From Bacilli bacterium (GTDB taxonomy: Bacteria; Bacillota_I; Bacilli_A; RFN20; CAG-826), in contig CAAGAN010000005.1 in the NCBI GenBank assembly GCA_900767825.1, positions 1 through 15,481 of the forward strand: 15,481 bases of DNA, given 5' to 3'. Each line of letters opens with the position of its first letter. The first letter of the stretch is position 1. This document shows positions 15,469 through 15,481 of this stretch, in pieces. A model generated the notes under the pieces. That model worked only from the letters and a program-made list of their open reading frames with translations. It was not told where the DNA came from and searched no databases. The translations under genes and the position numbers were made by a program.

Positions 15469-15481
15469 ATGAAAAAAGGAA
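15469..15481 (+). CDS. rpmE: Probable 50S ribosomal protein L31, first codons only
   Basis: ATG at 15469 opens a frame reading Met-Lys-Lys-Gly before the window ends. Many L31 proteins begin MKKGIHP or MKKDIHP, and the gene has its own promoter and a strongly structured leader, as expected for a stand-alone autoregulated ribosomal protein gene. Four codons cannot prove identity. No Shine-Dalgarno lies at normal spacing; the closest strong one is 16 bases away inside the leader stem. Confidence 0.5.

Overview
The window comes from a low-GC Gram-positive-type bacterium. TGA is used as a stop (for example at the ends of the gdpP and walJ homologues) and Trp is TGG, so the genetic code is the standard bacterial one and not the Mycoplasma code. 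Two lipoproteins, a collagen-like/InlB-repeat surface protein, a flavin enoate-reductase-type enzyme and the gdpP-rplI-dnaB-walJ-rlmH order together suggest an anaerobic, probably gut-associated member of the Bacilli (Erysipelotrichales/RF39/Acholeplasma-like). That placement is inference; no rRNA gene is present.

Layout. (1) Bases 1-241 are AT-rich, non-coding and contain small inverted repeats. (2) Two rightward metabolic genes follow: a Cof-type HAD phosphatase (242-1054) and an Old-Yellow-Enzyme/2-enoate-reductase-type flavoprotein (1142-3193). (3) A tightly packed leftward operon runs from 8399 down to 3196: gdpP (c-di-AMP phosphodiesterase), rplI (ribosomal protein L9), dnaB (replicative helicase), walJ/yycJ (metallo-beta-lactamase-fold nuclease) and rlmH (23S rRNA methyltransferase). 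Every junction overlaps by 1 or 4 bases (ATGA, TAATG, TAATG, GTGA), so translation is probably coupled. This is the chromosomal housekeeping core that lies near the origin in many Bacilli, here without walRKHI between dnaB and walJ. (4) Upstream of it, also leftward, is a secreted endonuclease-I-family nuclease (8664-10208). A 42-codon single-membrane-span protein (8536-8664) is coupled to it through another TAATG overlap. (5) Diverging rightward is a two-gene surface operon: a 910-residue lipoprotein made of four divergent repeats (10433-13165) and a 691-residue lipoprotein with collagen-like, InlB-type and four further beta repeats (13180-15255). It ends at a strong intrinsic terminator (15272-15308). 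(6) The window ends in a promoter, a structured 5' leader and the first four codons (MKKG) of what is probably rpmE (ribosomal protein L31).

The most interesting non-coding element is the leader at 15368-15468. A central segment can pair either with an upstream arm or, over 17 bp, with a downstream arm, and a further 10-bp helix links the central loop to the bases just before the start codon. This looks like a two-state ribosomal-protein leader, probably an L31 autoregulatory element. Other points worth a look are the unannotated small membrane protein, a GCNG-plus-membrane-helix C-terminus on the nuclease that resembles a sorting/anchoring signal, and an unusually long gap before the fourth cluster cysteine in the flavoprotein. 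Several genes have better-supported internal starts than their longest reading frames, because a promoter or ribosome-binding site sits inside the long version.
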